From positions 1,178,001-1,242,000 of the forward strand of contig CBDCAO010000012.1 of NCBI GenBank assembly GCA_965213935.1: a stretch of DNA of 64,000 nucleotides. The letters are read 5' to 3'. Positions 53,486 to 61,742 of this stretch are shown piece after piece. The first letter of the stretch is position 1, and each line of letters opens with the position of its first letter. A program made the translations under genes and the position numbers. The DNA comes from Bin52 sp965213935 (GTDB taxonomy: Bacteria > Pseudomonadota > Alphaproteobacteria > Thalassobaculales > Thalassobaculaceae). The notes beneath the pieces were generated by a model that had not been told where the DNA came from, searched no databases, and saw nothing but the letters and a program-made list of their open reading frames with translations.

Positions 53486-53964
53486 TGCTGCAGCGCCCAG
53501 AGCACAGAGGGAAAGGCAAGCTCTTCCCACGGGATCTCCTCCCAGGAGAACAGTCCCACCTGTTCCGACTCCGGCCCGGCGGCAACGTCCGGCGAGACCA
53601 GGCGGGCGCGGAAGATCAGCTGCACCTGGCTGATGCGAGCGATGTTGTAGATGCCAAGCAGCGCATCGATCTCTATGTCGGCGCAGGCCTCCTCGCGCGC
53701 TTCGCGGATCGCGCCCTCGCTGCTGGTCTCGTTTTGCTCCATGAAGCCCGCCGGAATGGTCCAGTATCCCTTGCGGGGGCTGATGGCACGCCTGCAGAGC
53801 AGGAACCGGTCGCCCCAGGTGCAGACCGAGCCCACGACGATCCTGGGATTGACGTAGTCGATGAAGCCGCACTCGTTGCACACCCTGCGCTCGAGCGAAT
53901 CGCCGGGCGGGATGCGTGGATGGATCGGTCCACCGGTTCCCTGTTCGTAGGACAGTTTTCGCAT
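53416..53964 (-). CDS. Nudix hydrolase with an N-terminal zinc ribbon
   Basis: This 182-residue protein starts with a short zinc-ribbon-like segment (VCNECGFIDYVNPRIVVG) of the NudC/ADP-ribose pyrophosphatase-like type. The Nudix box follows near residue 70 (GFMEQNETSSEGAIREAREEACA), with all key Glu residues. Probable substrates are nucleoside-diphosphate derivatives. ATG 53964 gives the normal length. It converges with the methyltransferase gene, overlapping by 70 bases. Confidence 0.88.
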   Translation of the reverse strand: MRKLSYEQGTGGPIHPRIPPGDSLERRVCNECGFIDYVNPRIVVGSVCTWGDRFLLCRRAISPRKGYWTIPAGFMEQNETSSEGAIREAREEACADIEIDALLGIYNIARISQVQLIFRARLVSPDVAAGPESEQVGLFSWEEIPWEELAFPSVLWALQHYREVDGATDFAPREEGPIPGRR

Positions 53965-54056
53965 GAGCGATACTGTGCCCCGCACCGCCGCGGGCGACAA
54001 GCCCGATCCGGGACACCCGCAGCGACCGGAACGCCAAGGGACTCCCAATCGACAAC

Positions 54057-54085
54057 TTGGCAGGAATATTCTTCTTATATATACT
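54057..54085 (+). promoter_or_regulatory. Sigma-70-like promoter before the TnpB relic
   Basis: TTGGCA (54057-54062) and TATACT (54080-54085) are separated by 17 bases in a short A+T-rich island that stands out from the G+C-rich surroundings. It probably came in with the insertion sequence and may still transcribe the relic. Confidence 0.5.
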
Positions 54086-54127
54086 ATATAATGCAGTTAT
54101 ATCCCTGTCTTGTTCCAGAAAGGCGGC

Positions 54128-54889
54128 ATGCCTCCCGAGACGGAACCGGAGGTCGAGCGCTGCCAGGTCACATACCGGGTTCTGTTCGACAGCGCGGCGA
54201 CGGTCAGGCGCCTGCCGGGACCCGCCTCTTTTGCAGCGGGCCGCGTGTTGACACGGCTGCGCCGGAACACGCCCTGGCTGCAGGAAATGCCGTTCGATCC
54301 CGTCCGCTACGCGCTCAGGTCCCGGGCCGACGCCTGGTAGCGGTGCCTCAAGCGCAAGGCCGGGCTCCCGCGATTCAAGCGGCGCGGGAGCGATTCCGTC
54401 ACGATCGCGCAGGATGTGCGCATCCGGGACGCTCGACTGCGCAGGACCGGGCGGCGGGTCGCGACGGTGCGCCGCAACTGGCATCACCGGACCAGCAGCG
54501 GGCTTGCGAACGCGCCCGGCACCATCGTCACCGAGGACCTGGAGACGTTTCGCATGACGCTGAGCGCGAAGCGAATGGCCGAAGAGCCAGGGCGCAAGGT
54601 GAAGGCAAGGGCCGGGCTGAACCGGGAGATCTTCGCCACCGGCCGGGGAACCCTGCGCAGGATGCTGGAAGACAAGGCGTATCGGGTGATCGCGGTCGAT
54701 CCCCGCCACACCAGCGGGACCTGTGCCGCCTGCGGGCATGTCGATGCCGCCTCCCCGCACGCCCGGGCATTCAAGTGCATGGCCTGCGGCCACGCGGATC
54801 ACGCGGACCTGAACGCGGCCCGCATCATCCGGCGTCGGGGACCAGCGCTGCTGCACGGCGAGGAGCGTTCGAGTTGCCGTGACCCGTGA
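54128..54889 (+). pseudogene. tnpB: TnpB (IS200/IS605 OrfB-type) transposase relic
   Basis: The N-terminal part (VTYRVLFDSA..., RYALRSRADAW) runs into a TAG at 54338. The same protein continues after it with RCLKRKAGLPRFKRRGS and VRIRDARLRRTG. A large internal part is then missing, including the first RuvC Asp block. Homology resumes with TIVTEDLETFRMTLSA (RuvC-II Glu), the zinc finger CAACGH to CMACGH, and DHADLNAARII (third RuvC Asp). A TnpB normally has about 370-400 residues; only about 250 codons remain. No TnpA partner is seen, and the omega-RNA region, if any, would run into the tandem repeat. Confidence 0.8.
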
Positions 54890-54937
54890 CCCGTGACCCG
54901 TGACCCGTGACCCGTGACCCGTGACCCGTGACCCGTG
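54878..54937. repeat. 7-bp tandem repeat (CGTGACC), 8 copies plus a partial
   Basis: Eight exact head-to-tail copies of CGTGACC cover 54878-54933, with a ninth broken after CGTG. The array starts inside the last codons of the TnpB relic, so it lies at the right end of that element. It is 163 bases upstream of the LivJ-type gene. Copy number is likely variable through slippage. Confidence 0.95.
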
Positions 54938-55100
54938 AAACGGATCGGAGTCTGGTGGCACGACGCTGTCAAGCTTTCGATACACGTCCCCCAAAGCATC
55001 TGGCATCGGCCGGAACGATGTCGCATGATCGGGCATGGCACAACAGCTGCGCAGTGCGCTTCGGCGCGTGCGGGCGCCAGAGACGGAAAGGAATGATGTG

Positions 55101-56348
55101 ATGCGAAAGGTACTGGTTTCGACCCTGGCCGGCCTGGCGGTGCTGGCCGCCGGCCAGGCGGTTGCAGCCGAGAAGCTCAAGATCGGGTTCCTCGCGACGC
55201 TCGAGGGGACATATACCGTGCTCGGCGAGGACGGGTTGCGCGGTTTCAAGGTCGCGCTGCAACAGGCCAACAACATGGCCGGAGGCCGCGAGATCGAAGT
55301 CATCATCGGCGCCACCGACGCCAGCCCGGACAGTGCGCTGCGCGCCGTCCGCAAGGTCGTCGAGCAGGACCAGGTCGACATCGTGATCGGTCCGCTTTCC
55401 GGTTCCGAGGGCATTGCGCTGCGCGACTATTCCAAGACCCAGCCGCAGGTGACCTTCATCAACGGCATCTCCGGTGCCCAGGAAACCACCTACGTGACCC
55501 CGTCAGAGAACTTCTTCCGCTTCAACATGGACGGTGCCCAGTGGTCGGCCGGTCTCGGAGACTACGTCTACAACGAGAAGGGCTACCGCACGGTCGCCAC
55601 CATCGGCGAGGACTACTCCTTCATCTACACCCAGGTGTTCGGCTTCGCGCTCGAATTTTGCAACGCCGGCGGCACAATCACCGAGCGCTTCTGGGTCCCG
55701 CTGGGGACCAAGGACTTCGGTTCGATCATCGCGGCCCTGCCCGACGATGTCGACGCCATCTACCTCGGTCTCGGTGGCGGCGACGCGGTCAACTTCCTGA
55801 ACCAGTACCAGCAGGCCGGCGGTGACGCGAAGCTGATCGGCGGCACCATCATGATCGACGGCACGGTGCTGAGTTCGCGCGGCAGTGCCAAGAACGCGCT
55901 GATCGGCACTCCGGGCTCGGGTCCGCAGGCGGACGACTGGGACAACCCGAACTGGCAGGCCTTCGTGAAGGCGTACCAGGATGCGTTCCCGCCCGAGGAA
56001 CGTTTCCCGACCCCGGCCCTGATGGCGACCGGCTACTACAACGCGTTCACCGCCATGAAGACGTGCATGGACGAGATCGGTGGCGATCTGAGTGACGGCC
56101 ATGCCGCGTTCCGCCAGTGCCTTGCGGGCCTGGAAATCGACGCGCCGAACGGCAAGATTCGGCTCGACGGGAATCGCCAGGCGATCGGGACCAACTTCAT
56201 CACCGAGGTGGTGGAGGAGAACGGCCAGCTGGTGAACAAGCTGATCAAGGTGGTCCCCGACGTCAACCAGACGCTGGGAATCGACCCCGCGGTGTTCAAG
56301 ACCATCGGTCTGCCGAGCCGCGAGAACCCCGAGTGCAAGAAGTATTGA
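55101..56348 (+). CDS. Branched-chain-amino-acid-type ABC substrate-binding protein (LivJ-like), orphan
   Basis: This 415-residue periplasmic binding protein has a signal peptide MRKVLVSTLAGLAVLAAGQAVAA cleaved near residue 23. The family-1-type fold follows with IGFLATLEGTYTVLGEDGLRGF, VIGPLSGSEGIALRDYS and NFFRFNMDGAQ. It should bind an amino acid, amide or aromatic acid. GGAA lies about 9 bases before ATG 55101; the frame extends upstream without a signal peptide start. No LivHMGF genes adjoin it, and a strong hairpin follows, so it is expressed alone. Confidence 0.9.
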   Translation: MRKVLVSTLAGLAVLAAGQAVAAEKLKIGFLATLEGTYTVLGEDGLRGFKVALQQANNMAGGREIEVIIGATDASPDSALRAVRKVVEQDQVDIVIGPLSGSEGIALRDYSKTQPQVTFINGISGAQETTYVTPSENFFRFNMDGAQWSAGLGDYVYNEKGYRTVATIGEDYSFIYTQVFGFALEFCNAGGTITERFWVPLGTKDFGSIIAALPDDVDAIYLGLGGGDAVNFLNQYQQAGGDAKLIGGTIMIDGTVLSSRGSAKNALIGTPGSGPQADDWDNPNWQAFVKAYQDAFPPEERFPTPALMATGYYNAFTAMKTCMDEIGGDLSDGHAAFRQCLAGLEIDAPNGKIRLDGNRQAIGTNFITEVVEENGQLVNKLIKVVPDVNQTLGIDPAVFKTIGLPSRENPECKKY

Positions 56349-56366
56349 GCCTGCACCCGCACTGCC

Positions 56367-56392
56367 GCCCGGCCGCGGGAACGCGGCCGGGC
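56367..56392 (+). terminator. Strong hairpin after the LivJ-type gene
   Basis: A perfect 11-bp stem (GCCCGGCCGCG with CGCGGCCGGGC) closes a GGAA tetraloop 19 bases after the stop codon. No U-tract follows, so it may be a weak intrinsic terminator or a 3' stabiliser typical of highly expressed binding-protein messages. Confidence 0.65.
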
Positions 56393-56546
56393 CGGCGGAG
56401 CGGACGGACGACACCCCGGGCACGATCCTGATCCGCGACACGCCGGCCAACCGGCATTGCACAGACGAGCTGGACCGGCCCCGTCGGCCCGCAGGGACCC
56501 GGTCCGCGCCGGCAGGCCCGGTCGCCGTACCACGGGCAGAGCATGC

Positions 56547-57008
56547 ATGAACGAGACCGACGCGGATCGGCTGGCCCGGCGGGTCGCCGCCTTCATGACC
56601 GTGCGCGATACCGCGAGCGCCGGTCTCGGCATCGACCTGGTATCGGTACGAGCGCGGCACGCGGTCATGGCCATGAGCGTGCGCGCGGACATGCTGAACG
56701 GCCACGGCATCTGCCACGGCGGCTCCGTGTTCACGCTCGCGGATTCCGCCTGCGCCTTTGCCTGCTGCAGCGAAGGCCAGGTGATGGTTTTGCAGAGCAG
56801 CACCATCACCTATCTCAATCCGGCCCACGCCGGTGAGCGGTTGACCGCCACCGCGACCATGACCGACCTGCGCGGCAGGACCGGCATCGTCGACGTCGCG
56901 GTCGAGACCACGGATGCGACACGGATCGCACTGTTCCGGGGCATCGTGCGCAGCGTCGGCGCGAGCGTCCTGCCTCCCGACCGGGACAAGAGCCCGGCTG
57001 CGCCCTGA
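56547..57008 (+). CDS. PaaI-type hot-dog thioesterase
   Basis: This 153-residue protein has the PaaI signature NGHGICHGGSVFTLADSACAFAC, with the catalytic Asp in LADSA and Asn at NGHG, and YLNPAHAGERLTATA. It probably hydrolyses an aryl-CoA such as hydroxyphenylacetyl-CoA, but no other paa gene is nearby. ATG 56547 is used; an out-of-frame ATG lies four bases before it. Confidence 0.88.
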   Translation: MNETDADRLARRVAAFMTVRDTASAGLGIDLVSVRARHAVMAMSVRADMLNGHGICHGGSVFTLADSACAFACCSEGQVMVLQSSTITYLNPAHAGERLTATATMTDLRGRTGIVDVAVETTDATRIALFRGIVRSVGASVLPPDRDKSPAAP

Positions 57009-57167
57009 AATTTCGTCACGGGCAGGGCCCCGACCCGGGCTCTCACCTTGCCTCATCAGGCAGCCTTGCAGCTGCGGCTTCGCGCGCGGAAGCGATCGGG
57101 CCCGGTGCCGTGTATCCCGCTTTCGGGATGGACCATTGGTTGTTCCGCTCGAAGAGGGTCACACCGA

Positions 57168-57905
57168 TCAACCGGCAAATTGTGCCGCCAGCCGCGCGCG
57201 GGCGGGCGGTAGCGGTTGTCCTGCCGGAGCAAAGACGTGCCTCACGAGAAAGTGCCCGGTGAGATCGAGTCCGGCGGCCAGATCGGCCCTGGGCACGCTG
57301 GCGTCCACCCTACCCTCGCCATCCAGGAACCCCGGCAGCCGCAACAGCCGCGGCGTCCACTCGCCGGCTCCCTGCCCGGTCACCGCGCGGCCGGTGCGCG
57401 GACTGACCCAGGCAAGGCCGGTCCGCTCCCCGGTCACCGCGCACCGCGACAGGTCGAGCCCGTAGCCCAGCACCTGCAGCAGGTTGAGTTCCCAGCGCAG
57501 GTAAACCACCATCCAGGTGTCTCCGAGCTCCGGCACGGCGAGGCTGTCGATGAGCGCGCGCAGACCGTCGTAGACGCCGGGGTAGTGCTGGCGTTCGGCG
57601 AGCGCACGTTCCGCGACCGCGGCCGCTGAGGTCAGTCCCGCCAGCCGGTCGGCATCGTCGAACAGGGCGGCGGCGATGGCGCGCTGCGGCTCGAGATCGA
57701 ACCGGCCCAGGTGATCGGCAAGCCGCGCCGACCAGCGCGCGGACACCAGGGTCCCGCACTGCAGGAACCCGCGTCTTGACGCCGTGCGCGCACCGTGCAC
57801 CAGCCCGGCGTGACGGCCATTGTGTTCGGTAAGCAGTGTGACGACTGCCGCGGAATCGCCGAACGGCCGCGCCGAGAGCACCACGCCACTGTCAGTCCAC
57901 TGCAT
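57168..57905 (-). CDS. recO: DNA repair protein RecO
   Basis: This 245-residue protein begins MQWTDSGVVLSARPFGDSAAVVTLLTEHNGR-like, the standard RecO OB-fold start, with GLVHGARTASRRGFLQ and the helical region LRWELNLLQVLGYGLDLSRCAVTGE. It loads RecA in RecF-pathway repair. It follows era by 8 bases, an arrangement common in Proteobacteria. Confidence 0.92.
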   Translation of the reverse strand: MQWTDSGVVLSARPFGDSAAVVTLLTEHNGRHAGLVHGARTASRRGFLQCGTLVSARWSARLADHLGRFDLEPQRAIAAALFDDADRLAGLTSAAAVAERALAERQHYPGVYDGLRALIDSLAVPELGDTWMVVYLRWELNLLQVLGYGLDLSRCAVTGERTGLAWVSPRTGRAVTGQGAGEWTPRLLRLPGFLDGEGRVDASVPRADLAAGLDLTGHFLVRHVFAPAGQPLPPARARLAAQFAG

Positions 57906-57913
57906 GGTCGCGG

Positions 57914-58819
57914 TCAGGCATTCGGGTCGAGCCCCCACAGGACGTAGCGTCCCGGATCATCCATCCAGTTCTCGCGCACCTTCACGAACAGGAACAAATG
58001 CACGGTCCGCTCGAGCGCCTCCTGCAGGCCAAGGCGGGCCGCCGATCCGATCGCCCGGATCATGCGGCCTCCGCGTCCCAGCACAATCTTTCGGTGTCCG
58101 GGTCGCCGCACGTAGATCACCTGGTTGATCACCAGGGCGCCGTCATCTCGCTCGGTCCACTGCTCGGTCTCCACCGTCGCCTGATACGGCAGTTCCTGGT
58201 GCAGGCGCAGGAGAACCTGCTCCCGGGTCAGTTCGGCCGCGAACAGCCGCTCCGGCAGGTCGCTGATCTCGTCCTCCGGATAGAGCCAGGGACCGGACGG
58301 CATCCGGTCGGCCAGGTGCGCAACCAGTCGGTCGCAGCCGTCCCCGGAATGGGCCGAGATCATGAACACTTCCTCGAACACACCCTCCTCGGCAAACTCG
58401 GCGGCAAGAGGCAGCAGGGTCTCGGTGCGGACCAGGTCGATCTTGTTGAGCGCCAGCACCACCGGGCGGTCCTCACGCCGTACCCCGTCAAGAATCCGCA
58501 CACTTTCGGCATCGCGGGCGCCTCGGGCGACGTCGTGCACCACGACCACGACATCGGCATCGGCAGCACTCCTCCAGGCGGCGTTGACCATGGCCCGGTC
58601 GAGCCGGCGCCGCGGCTGAAAGATGCCGGGGGTATCGACGAACACCACCTGGGCATCGCCGCAGATGCACACGCCGCGGATCCGGGTACGGGTGGTCTGG
58701 ACCTTGTGGGTCACGATCGCGAGCTTGGCGCCGACCAGGCGGTTGAGCAGCGTCGACTTTCCGGCGTTCGGTGCGCCGATCAGGGCAGCGAACCCGGCGC
58801 GGCGGCCATCCCCGTTCAT
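57914..58819 (-). CDS. era: GTPase Era
   Basis: This 301-residue GTPase for 16S rRNA maturation has G1 GAPNAGKST, G2 near TRTRIRG, G3 DTPG and G4 NKID. A C-terminal KH domain contains VIYVRRPGHRKIVLGRGGRMIR. ATG 58819 is preceded by GGAG. The rnc gene that usually lies upstream is replaced here by a luciferase-like oxidoreductase gene. Confidence 0.95.
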   Translation of the reverse strand: MNGDGRRAGFAALIGAPNAGKSTLLNRLVGAKLAIVTHKVQTTRTRIRGVCICGDAQVVFVDTPGIFQPRRRLDRAMVNAAWRSAADADVVVVVHDVARGARDAESVRILDGVRREDRPVVLALNKIDLVRTETLLPLAAEFAEEGVFEEVFMISAHSGDGCDRLVAHLADRMPSGPWLYPEDEISDLPERLFAAELTREQVLLRLHQELPYQATVETEQWTERDDGALVINQVIYVRRPGHRKIVLGRGGRMIRAIGSAARLGLQEALERTVHLFLFVKVRENWMDDPGRYVLWGLDPNA

Positions 58820-58835
58820 CAGCTCCACCCCGCCA

Positions 58836-59900
58836 TCAGCCGAACCAAGGCATGACCTCGGCCGCGAAGCGGCGCATCGAGGCCAGGTTGGCGTCGTGGT
58901 CCATGTCGCCGAAACCGGTCTGGCACAGCAGGTGACGCACCCCCGCATCGCGAAGTTCCGCCACTCCGTCGCGGACTGTCGACGGGCTGCCGAACAGCGA
59001 CCCGGTCTCCATCACCATGCCAACCCCTTCGGCATGGCCGACCGCGGGATCGGACCACGCATTGAGCATTGCCGGGTCGGGGGCGAAGTCCGGCGGGTTG
59101 AAGGCACTGCGCATGTGCATCATGTGTTCGCGAGTTCGTACCAGGTAGCACTCGAGCTCCTCGCGCGCCTGCGCGTCACTCTCGGCGACATGGATGTATC
59201 GCCACAGCGCAGTCTGCTCCAGCAGCCGTTCCCGCACCACCGGATCGTGCCCGCCTTCGTCGAGCCCGTCGCGGTACAGTGCCCAGCGTTGTCTGATCTG
59301 GGGCACCGGCAGACGGGCAGCCAGGACCGGTATGCCCAGCCTGCCGCAGGTTCGAAACGAGTCGGGCGAGATCGCGCTGCGCCAGAGCGGCGGGCCCGGA
59401 TGCTGTACCGGCCGGGGCCGGATTGCCGGGGTCTCGAAACTGTGAAACCGGCCCTGGTAGGAAAGTGGTCCGCCTTTCCACGCCTGCTGCAGGATGTCGA
59501 CAGCCTCTTCCATTCGCTCCCGGCTGTCGTCGCTGCGCAGGCCGTGCCCGATGAACTCGTACTCGTTGTAGATGGTGCCGCGGCCGATGCCGACATCGAC
59601 CCTGCCTCCGGAAAGGTTGTCGAGCAGGGCAAGCTGGGTTGCAAGCCGGACCGGGTGGTGGAACGGCATCTGCAGGACAGCGAAGCCGAGGCGAATGGTC
59701 CGGGTGCGCATCGCGAGCGCGCCCGCGAACAGCACCGCGTCGTTGTAGACGCTCTCGCCGGTGAAATAGTGCTCGGTCAGCCAGACGTCAGCGAAACCGA
59801 GCCGTTCCGCCTCCTCGACCTGGGCGATGATCTCGTGGATGCGGGCATGATCCTCGTCGGGTGCCGGCGACATGGCAAGGGTGAGCCATCCAAAGCGCAT
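58836..59900 (-). CDS. LLM-class flavin-dependent oxidoreductase
   Basis: This 354-residue luciferase-like monooxygenase begins MRFGWLTLAMSPAPD and has FADVWLTEHYF, LATQLALLDNLSGGRVDVGIGRG and a late GSPSTVRDGVAEL. Such enzymes oxidise alkyl, aromatic or sulfur substrates with reduced flavin. GGAG lies 5 bases before ATG 59900. It precedes era by 16 bases and may be co-transcribed with it. Confidence 0.9.
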   Translation of the reverse strand: MRFGWLTLAMSPAPDEDHARIHEIIAQVEEAERLGFADVWLTEHYFTGESVYNDAVLFAGALAMRTRTIRLGFAVLQMPFHHPVRLATQLALLDNLSGGRVDVGIGRGTIYNEYEFIGHGLRSDDSRERMEEAVDILQQAWKGGPLSYQGRFHSFETPAIRPRPVQHPGPPLWRSAISPDSFRTCGRLGIPVLAARLPVPQIRQRWALYRDGLDEGGHDPVVRERLLEQTALWRYIHVAESDAQAREELECYLVRTREHMMHMRSAFNPPDFAPDPAMLNAWSDPAVGHAEGVGMVMETGSLFGSPSTVRDGVAELRDAGVRHLLCQTGFGDMDHDANLASMRRFAAEVMPWFG

Positions 59901-59979
59901 GAGGTCTCCGTTCGCAGTGTGACCCCGCATCAACTGGGACACGGGCGTGGCGCGGTACAGGCTCCCGCAGAGCCGCCCG

Positions 59980-60408
59980 TCATTCCTGCCGACGGGACCG
60001 GCGCGAGCCGATCTCGATGGTGCGGACCTGCGTCTTCGGCGGCCTCTGCCTGAGCTCGATGTGCAGCAGGCCGTTGCCGGTCTCCGCCCCGATCACCTCG
60101 ATCCCCTCGGCAAGCACGAAGGTGCGCTGGAACTGTCTGCCCGCAATGCCGCGGTGCAGGTAGACCCGGTCATCATCATCGGTCTGCCGGCCCAGGATGA
60201 CCAGCTGGTTGTCCTCGAGCCGGATCGACAGGTCGCTCTCGGCAAACCCGGCAACCGCGAGCGTGATCCTGAGGCTTTCGTCCGAGGTCTGCTCGATGTT
60301 GTAGGGCGGATAGCCGTCGGCGGCGGACTTGCTGACCCGGTCGAGCGTGCGCTCGAACTGTTCGAAGCCGAGCATCAGGGGAGAGTTGAACAGGGGAAAC
60401 CGTGCCAT
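59980..60408 (-). CDS. Small heat-shock protein Hsp20 (IbpA-like)
   Basis: This 142-residue chaperone has the alpha-crystallin domain: YNIEQTSDESLRITLAVAGF, LVILGRQ, YLHRGIAGRQFQRTFVLAEGI and the GLLHIEL strand. The N-terminus MARFPLFNSPLMLGFEQFERTLDRV is IbpA/HspH-like. It begins 7 bases after fxsA. No ROSE-type thermosensor could be identified in the short gap. Confidence 0.92.
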   Translation of the reverse strand: MARFPLFNSPLMLGFEQFERTLDRVSKSAADGYPPYNIEQTSDESLRITLAVAGFAESDLSIRLEDNQLVILGRQTDDDDRVYLHRGIAGRQFQRTFVLAEGIEVIGAETGNGLLHIELRQRPPKTQVRTIEIGSRRSRRQE

Positions 60409-60415
60409 GATCCGA

Positions 60416-60940
60416 TTACCTGTGCTCACCGGGTTCCGGTGGTGACGACACCGTCACCGGCCCGGCGTCCGCCCGGTCTTCCAATATCCCGTTAACGAGT
60501 GTTGTCCCGTTTCCGGGCCTGTCAAGGTCACTGAACTCGCCATCGATGATGACCGGCCCCCTCGGGCGCCGCCGGGCGTGGCGCAACGCCACCCAGCCGA
60601 CCAGGCCCGGCAGCAGGAGGGCACGGACCGGCGGAAGGAGCAGCAGCAGTCCGGCGGTATCCGACACGAACCCGGGGATCAGCAACAGCACCGCCCCGGC
60701 GAGGATGCCCAGGCCGCCGAACAGGTCGGCGACAGGGAGATTGCCGCGTTCCAGCGCCGCGCGGGCCCGCACGAGGGTGTTCATGCCCTGGATGCGGGCC
60801 AGAATCACGCCCGAAGCGGCGGTGATGACCGTGAGTGCGATGGTGGTAAACGCACCGATCTCGCTGCCGACTTCAACGAAGACCAGGATCTCGAGCAGGG
60901 GCAGACCCGCCACCGCGAGAAGAACGAGCAGGACCGGCAT
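60416..60940 (-). CDS. fxsA: FxsA family membrane protein
   Basis: This 174-residue inner-membrane protein has helices at the N-terminus (VLLVLLAVAGLPLLEILVFVEVG) and around ALTVITAASGVILARIQG. It ends in a helix-rich LFGGLGILAGAVLLLIPGFVSDTAGLLLLLP stretch. FxsA was named for preventing phage T7 exclusion in E. coli. ATG 60940 has AAGGGG just upstream. It is divergent from the Tim44-like gene, a neighbourhood seen in Alphaproteobacteria. Confidence 0.9.
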   Translation of the reverse strand: MPVLLVLLAVAGLPLLEILVFVEVGSEIGAFTTIALTVITAASGVILARIQGMNTLVRARAALERGNLPVADLFGGLGILAGAVLLLIPGFVSDTAGLLLLLPPVRALLLPGLVGWVALRHARRRPRGPVIIDGEFSDLDRPGNGTTLVNGILEDRADAGPVTVSSPPEPGEHR

Positions 60941-61039
60941 GGTTGCCCCTTGCATGAGAATGGCTTAAGTAGGGTACAGCAGGGTGAAGGTTCAAGCAGT
61001 TTGGCGATCCCTCACAGCCCTCACAGCCGGACGCGCAGG

Positions 61040-61732
61040 ATGGGTGAAGGCTTCGCATTCTTCGATCTGATAATCTTCGCGATGCTGGCGGGCTACCTGG
61101 TCTTCCAGTTGCGAAGGGTCCTTGGCAGGCGAACCGGACACCAGCAGCGTCGTCCGGACGCCTTAGCGCGCAAGCAGCAGGATGCTGCCGACAACGACAA
61201 TGATGCCGTTGATGCCGTTGGTGGAGAGCAGACCACGGCCTATCTCCCCTCCGGCGACAGCAAGGATGAGGAGCTGAGCGGCCAGACCCGGCTGAGCGCC
61301 GAGGATCCGGATTTCGATCCGCGCACCTTCGTCCAGGGTGCGAAGGCTGCCTTCGAGTGGATCGTCACGGCGTTCGCGCGTGGCGACCGCGATACGCTGC
61401 GCGGCCTGCTCGGCCCGTCTCTCTACAAGGATTTCGAGGCGGCGATCGCGCAGCGCGAACAGGCCGGCGAAACACTCGAGACGACCGTCGCCTCCATCAA
61501 GTCGGCTTCGATTCACAACGTACGCCTCGAAGGCACCGTCGCCGCCATCACCGTCGAGTTCATTACCGACCAGGTCAAGGTGGTCCGTGACAGCACGGAC
61601 ACGGTCATTGAGGGGGATCCGCACCGCATCGAGACCCTGACCGACCTGTGGGTATTCTCCCGCGACGTGCGTTCACGCGATCCGAACTGGCACCTGATCG
61701 CGACCCAGGAACCGGAGGACGACCCGGACTGA
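61040..61732 (+). CDS. timA: Tim44/TimA-like domain protein
   Basis: This 230-residue protein has an N-terminal membrane anchor (FFDLIIFAMLAGYLVFQLRRVLG). An acidic low-complexity linker with a DNDND stretch follows, then a Tim44-like C-terminal domain (DPRTFVQGAKAAFEWIVTAF, LRGLLGPSLYKDFEAAIAQRE, LTDLWVFSRDVRSRDPNWHLIAT). TimA is the alphaproteobacterial relative of mitochondrial Tim44. ATG 61040 is used; the upstream frame is antisense to fxsA. Confidence 0.9.
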   Translation: MGEGFAFFDLIIFAMLAGYLVFQLRRVLGRRTGHQQRRPDALARKQQDAADNDNDAVDAVGGEQTTAYLPSGDSKDEELSGQTRLSAEDPDFDPRTFVQGAKAAFEWIVTAFARGDRDTLRGLLGPSLYKDFEAAIAQREQAGETLETTVASIKSASIHNVRLEGTVAAITVEFITDQVKVVRDSTDTVIEGDPHRIETLTDLWVFSRDVRSRDPNWHLIATQEPEDDPD

Positions 61733-61742
61733 TCCGGCCGTC

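Noticed and set aside
54878..54937. CRISPR-like array
   Set aside because: Units are 7 bases with no spacers, so this is a simple tandem repeat.
58836..59900. Possible rnc gene upstream of era
   Set aside because: The gene here is a luciferase-like oxidoreductase; no RNase III motif is present.
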